DNA of 9,179 bases from an uncultured Bacteroidota bacterium (GTDB taxonomy: Bacteria; Bacteroidota; Bacteroidia; 2-12-FULL-35-15), in assembly GCA_903833025.1 (NCBI GenBank), contig CAILDT010000440.1, forward strand, positions 1-9,179, read 5' to 3'. This document shows positions 6,855 to 9,179 of this stretch, in pieces (positions within the stretch are counted from its first letter, which is position 1; each line of letters begins with the position of its first letter). The notes under the pieces are model-generated. The model was given only the letters and a program-made list of their open reading frames with translations. It was not told the origin of the DNA and made no database searches. The position numbers and the translations under genes were made by a program.

Positions 6855-7657
6855 TGAAAAACATTCATCTCATAATATTGATTGTCTTTGTTGGTGCTTT
6901 TACGAACGTTTGTTTTTCTCAAAACAAATTTAATCTCCTTACTACCATCAACGCGGAATCCGATTTTTTTACGACTGACAATTTAAGTAATGTGTATGTG
7001 GTGAAAGCAAATGAACTTACCAAATACGACAAAACAGGAAAGCTACTTTATAAATACAGCAATAAAAATTTCGGCAACATTACTTTTGTTGATGCGTCTA
7101 ATATGCTTAGAATACTAGTATTTTATAAAGATTTTCTACAAGTTGCTTTTTTGGATAATACATTAAGTGCGAATGGTGACCCAATAAACCTTGAAGAATT
7201 GGGCTTTCAGCGTTCGCAATTAGTTTGCTCTTCTCACAACAGTAGTATGTGGATATACGACCAACAAAACTTTGAGCTAATTCGCATTGACCAAAACCTT
7301 TTGAAAACACAACAAACAGGGAATTTAAGTGCTGCGTTAAATACAGAGATTCAACCCAATTATTTATTGGAATATGATAATAAAGTGTATTTGAATAATA
7401 GCACGACAGGTGTTTTAATTTTTGATGTTTATGGCACTTATTATAAAACAATACCTGTGAAAGATGCTTTAATGTTTCAACCTATTGGAGATTTAGTTTA
7501 TTATATGTCGGATAAAAAGATAAAGGCATACAACACAAAAACTACAGAAGAAAAACAATTTGATATTCCGTTGAAGGGGTTTGAAAGTTTTAGGTTAGAA
7601 ATGAATGTATTGATGCTTCGTACCTCAAAAGCTATTTATTTGTATTCGGCTGAATAG
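6854..7657 (+). CDS. Secreted beta-propeller-like protein of unknown function
   Basis: I do not recognise a named family. The 267-residue product starts with a Sec signal peptide (MKNIHLIILIVFVGAFTNVC, then FS before Q23). C20 lacks a proper lipobox, so a soluble periplasmic or surface protein is more likely than a lipoprotein. The mature part is nearly all short beta-strands in repeats of the form 'nVYVVk.neLtKYDktGKLLYKY' (46-68), WIYDQQNFELIRID (133-146), VYLNNSTTGVLIFDVYGTYY (178-197) and KKIKAYNTKTTEEKQF (221-236). This resembles an NHL/YVTN-type propeller of five or six blades. Similar short propellers are, from memory, widespread in Bacteroidota. The ATG overlaps the GH3 stop (TAATG), which implies translational coupling with GH3. 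The charge and composition are ordinary, and no catalytic motif or T9SS tail is present. Confidence 0.85.
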   Translation: MKNIHLIILIVFVGAFTNVCFSQNKFNLLTTINAESDFFTTDNLSNVYVVKANELTKYDKTGKLLYKYSNKNFGNITFVDASNMLRILVFYKDFLQVAFLDNTLSANGDPINLEELGFQRSQLVCSSHNSSMWIYDQQNFELIRIDQNLLKTQQTGNLSAALNTEIQPNYLLEYDNKVYLNNSTTGVLIFDVYGTYYKTIPVKDALMFQPIGDLVYYMSDKKIKAYNTKTTEEKQFDIPLKGFESFRLEMNVLMLRTSKAIYLYSAE

Positions 7658-7720
7658 ATTGTTTTTGTTGCGATTTATAAAAGCGTTAAAAAAACTTATT
7701 CACAATTATCATTTTTTTTC

Positions 7721-7750
7721 TTGCACAACATTTAAGAATTAGTACTTTCG
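7721..7750 (+). promoter_or_regulatory. Promoter of the deoxynucleoside kinase gene
   Basis: TTG (7721-7723) is followed after 19 bases by TACTTTCG (7743-7750), one mismatch from TAnnTTTG. The spacing fits the Bacteroidota -33/-7 promoter and lies 28 bases before the kinase ATG. It sits in a 121-base gap after the previous gene, which supports a new transcription unit. Confidence 0.55.
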
Positions 7751-7778
7751 TTTCGATTTTAAAACCCAAAACTTTATT

Positions 7779-8405
7779 ATGCACATAGCAATAGCAGGAA
7801 ACATAGGAGCTGGAAAAACCACGCTTACCACTCTTTTAGCAAAACATTTTAAGTGGCAACCACACTTCGAGGATGCTGATGATAACCCTTACTTAAACGA
7901 TTTTTATGATGATATGCAACGTTGGTCGTTTAACTTGCAAGTGTATTTCTTGAACTCTCGTTTCGGGCAGGTGCAGAAAATACGCAACACCGGCAAAACA
8001 GTTATTCAGGATAGAACAATTTATGAAGACGCTTATATTTTTGCTCCTAACTTGCACGCAATGGGCTTGATGACCACTCGTGATTTCACTAATTATATGG
8101 AGTTGTTTAAATTGATGGAGTCGTTTATCTCCCCTCCCGATTTGCTGATTTATCTTCGTGGCTCTGTACCTACGCTGGTAAAACAAATTCAGGCACGAGG
8201 GCGTGATTATGAAAGCACCATTAACATTGATTATTTGAGCAGATTGAATGAACGCTACGAAGCGTTTATTACCACTTATGAACAAGTTCATAAAGATGCT
8301 AAACTTATTATTATTGATGTGGACCATAACGATTTTAATACGGATGCGGAAGATTTAGGAATCATCATCAATAAAATTAACGCAGAAATAAACGGACTTT
8401 TTTAA
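7779..8405 (+). CDS. Deoxynucleoside kinase (dNK / dCK-dGK family)
   Basis: This 208-residue cytoplasmic enzyme should phosphorylate deoxynucleosides with a nucleoside triphosphate, the first step of the dNTP salvage pathway. It has the P-loop GNIGAGKTT (7-15) and the family's acidic E31 region followed by NPYLNDFYDD (36-45). F51-N-L-Q54 contains the Gln that reads the base. The catalytic/DRS-like motif is DRTIYED (78-84), and the LID region ARGRDYESTINIDYL (139-153) carries the phosphate-contacting arginines. The length is normal for bacterial dNKs of 200-225 residues. Base preference (dA, dG or dC) cannot be settled by eye. The start at 7779 is fixed by the P-loop being six residues from the N-terminus, as is usual. 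It precedes gldF by 74 bases but is probably functionally unrelated to it. Confidence 0.95.
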   Translation: MHIAIAGNIGAGKTTLTTLLAKHFKWQPHFEDADDNPYLNDFYDDMQRWSFNLQVYFLNSRFGQVQKIRNTGKTVIQDRTIYEDAYIFAPNLHAMGLMTTRDFTNYMELFKLMESFISPPDLLIYLRGSVPTLVKQIQARGRDYESTINIDYLSRLNERYEAFITTYEQVHKDAKLIIIDVDHNDFNTDAEDLGIIINKINAEINGLF

Positions 8406-8416
8406 TTAATTCTTCG

Positions 8417-8424
8417 TAATTTCG
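8417..8424 (+). promoter_or_regulatory. Possible -7 box before gldF (TAATTTCG)
   Basis: TAATTTCG differs from TAnnTTTG at one base, with the same T-to-C change as the box before the kinase. It is 55 bases upstream of the gldF ATG. No matching -33 element is seen, so gldF could instead be read through from the kinase gene. Confidence 0.3.
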
Positions 8425-8479
8425 CAACGCAAAATAACATCCCCATATTGCCTTTTAAAAGTATTATTGAAACCGGTTT

Positions 8480-9179
8480 ATGTTTACATTACTAAAAAAG
8501 GAAATTCGTAGTTTTTTAAGTTCCCTCATTGGCTACATAGCTATTTGCGTGTTTTTGCTGCTCATCAGTTTGTTTATGTGGGTGATAAACTCCGACAAAA
8601 ATTCAAACTTTAATGCCAATGTATTAGATAGTGGTTATGCTAATATTGATTCACTTTTTATTATTGCTCCCTGGGTATTCCTGTTTTTAATTCCTGCAAT
8701 TACGATGCGTTCGTTTGCTGACGAGAAAAAGGCAGGCACCATCGAATTGTTGTTAACCCGTCCGCTTACTGATTTACAAATTATACTTGCTAAATACTTC
8801 GCAGGATTTATTCTTGTTCTCTTTTCACTACTACCCACATTAATTTATTTTTATTCTGTTTACAAATTAGGTAACCCTGTCGGGAATATTGATACTGGCG
8901 GAATGTGGGGTTCGTATATTGGTTTGTTATTTCTTGGGGCAGCATTTGTAGCCATCGGAATATTTGCATCAGCGATAACGGATAACCAGGTTGTTTCTTT
9001 TATAGTAGCATTATTTCTATGTTTTATAATGTATATCGGGTTTGATTATATAAGTTCATTTGCGTTGTTTGGCAAAATAGATAATGTAATACTTGCGCTG
9101 GGCATCAACAACCACTATGGTTCTATGAGTAGAGGAGTGATAGATACAAGAGATGTAATTTACTTTTTGAGTTTGATAG
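8480..9179 (+). CDS. gldF: GldF, gliding motility-associated ABC transporter permease (3' end beyond window)
   Basis: The frame is open from the ATG at 8480 to the right edge, about 233 codons. It has the ABC-2 permease plan: a cytoplasmic start MFTLLKKEIRSFLSS, then membrane segments at about 16-36, 58-76, 103-125, 144-166 and 171-193. The motif RSFADEKKAGTIELLLTRPL (77-96) is the typical cytoplasmic coupling stretch. The C-terminal stretch NNHYGSMSRGVIDTRDVIYF is characteristic of GldF, whose usual length is about 240 residues, so only the last few residues should be missing. GldF works with the ATPase GldA and with GldG as an inner-membrane ABC transporter linked to gliding in Flavobacterium; its substrate is unknown. 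gldG is expected directly downstream. No SD sequence is seen; a 10-base palindrome, AAACCGGTTT, touches the start codon. Confidence 0.93.
   Translation, partial: MFTLLKKEIRSFLSSLIGYIAICVFLLLISLFMWVINSDKNSNFNANVLDSGYANIDSLFIIAPWVFLFLIPAITMRSFADEKKAGTIELLLTRPLTDLQIILAKYFAGFILVLFSLLPTLIYFYSVYKLGNPVGNIDTGGMWGSYIGLLFLGAAFVAIGIFASAITDNQVVSFIVALFLCFIMYIGFDYISSFALFGKIDNVILALGINNHYGSMSRGVIDTRDVIYFLSLI

Noticed and set aside
7661..7719. Possible terminator after the small propeller gene: imperfect stem 7661-7672/7684-7695 and an 8-T run at 7712-7719
   Set aside because: The stem has two mismatches and few GC pairs, and the T-run starts 16 bases after the stem, so it does not meet the usual form of an intrinsic terminator.
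7107..8327. Minus-strand frames opposite the small propeller gene (7107-7451) and the kinase gene (7893-8327)
   Set aside because: The plus-strand genes have clear signal peptide or catalytic motifs; the antisense translations are low-complexity and lack any motif.
8470..8479. Palindrome AAACCGGTTT touching the gldF start codon
   Set aside because: It is a single 10-base palindrome without a second copy or known operator match; chance is a sufficient explanation.
8635..8838. Minus-strand frame of 67 codons within gldF
   Set aside because: It is antisense to membrane segments of a confident gldF frame and shows no promoter or domain.
1..9179. CRISPR array, insertion sequence, phage or defence island
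   Set aside because: No spaced direct repeats, transposase, integrase, terminal inverted repeats or defence-type domains were seen; the gene content looks like ordinary core or near-core Bacteroidota chromosome.

Overview
The window looks like a piece of chromosome from a member of the Bacteroidota. It encodes a TonB-dependent receptor, a secreted protein with a type IX secretion (T9SS) C-terminal sorting domain, and the gliding-associated ABC permease GldF. It is AT-rich, lacks Shine-Dalgarno sequences before most starts, and has promoter-like boxes of the phylum's TAnnTTTG type. I cannot place it more finely than phylum.

Left part, minus strand (1-3617). A T9SS-exported, kelch-like beta-propeller protein (3585-1993) is read towards the left edge. 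After it comes a 326-base gap and then a TonB-dependent outer-membrane receptor that starts at 1666 and runs off the window at base 1. The gap holds a clear TPP (thiamine pyrophosphate) riboswitch. The receptor is therefore most likely a thiamine, or thiamine-precursor, transporter that is shut down when cellular TPP is high. The riboswitch carries two insertions: a long repeat-containing extension of P3, and an extra 12-bp hairpin between the P2 strand and the P4/P5 core. A promoter-like box and a perfect 11-bp hairpin lie at the probable 5' end of the leader.

Middle, plus strand (3665-7657). A divergent promoter region is followed by three co-directional genes: polX, a GH3-family acyl-adenylating enzyme, and a small secreted propeller-like protein of unknown function. 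The GH3 gene and the small gene share one base (TAATG). The PolX protein is notable because all three polymerase aspartates appear to be replaced, while the C-terminal PHP nuclease site is intact. It is probably an exonuclease, not a polymerase.

Right part, plus strand (7658-9179). A deoxynucleoside kinase with its own promoter-like sequence is followed by gldF, which is cut by the right edge close to its end. gldG would be expected just beyond.

I see no CRISPR array, insertion sequence, prophage, tRNA or rRNA, and no convincing new multi-gene system. The most worthwhile points are the riboswitch architecture, the inactivated PolX polymerase site, the polX-GH3-propeller cluster, and a heptameric CATAAYY repeat that occurs both in the riboswitch and at the polX stop codon.
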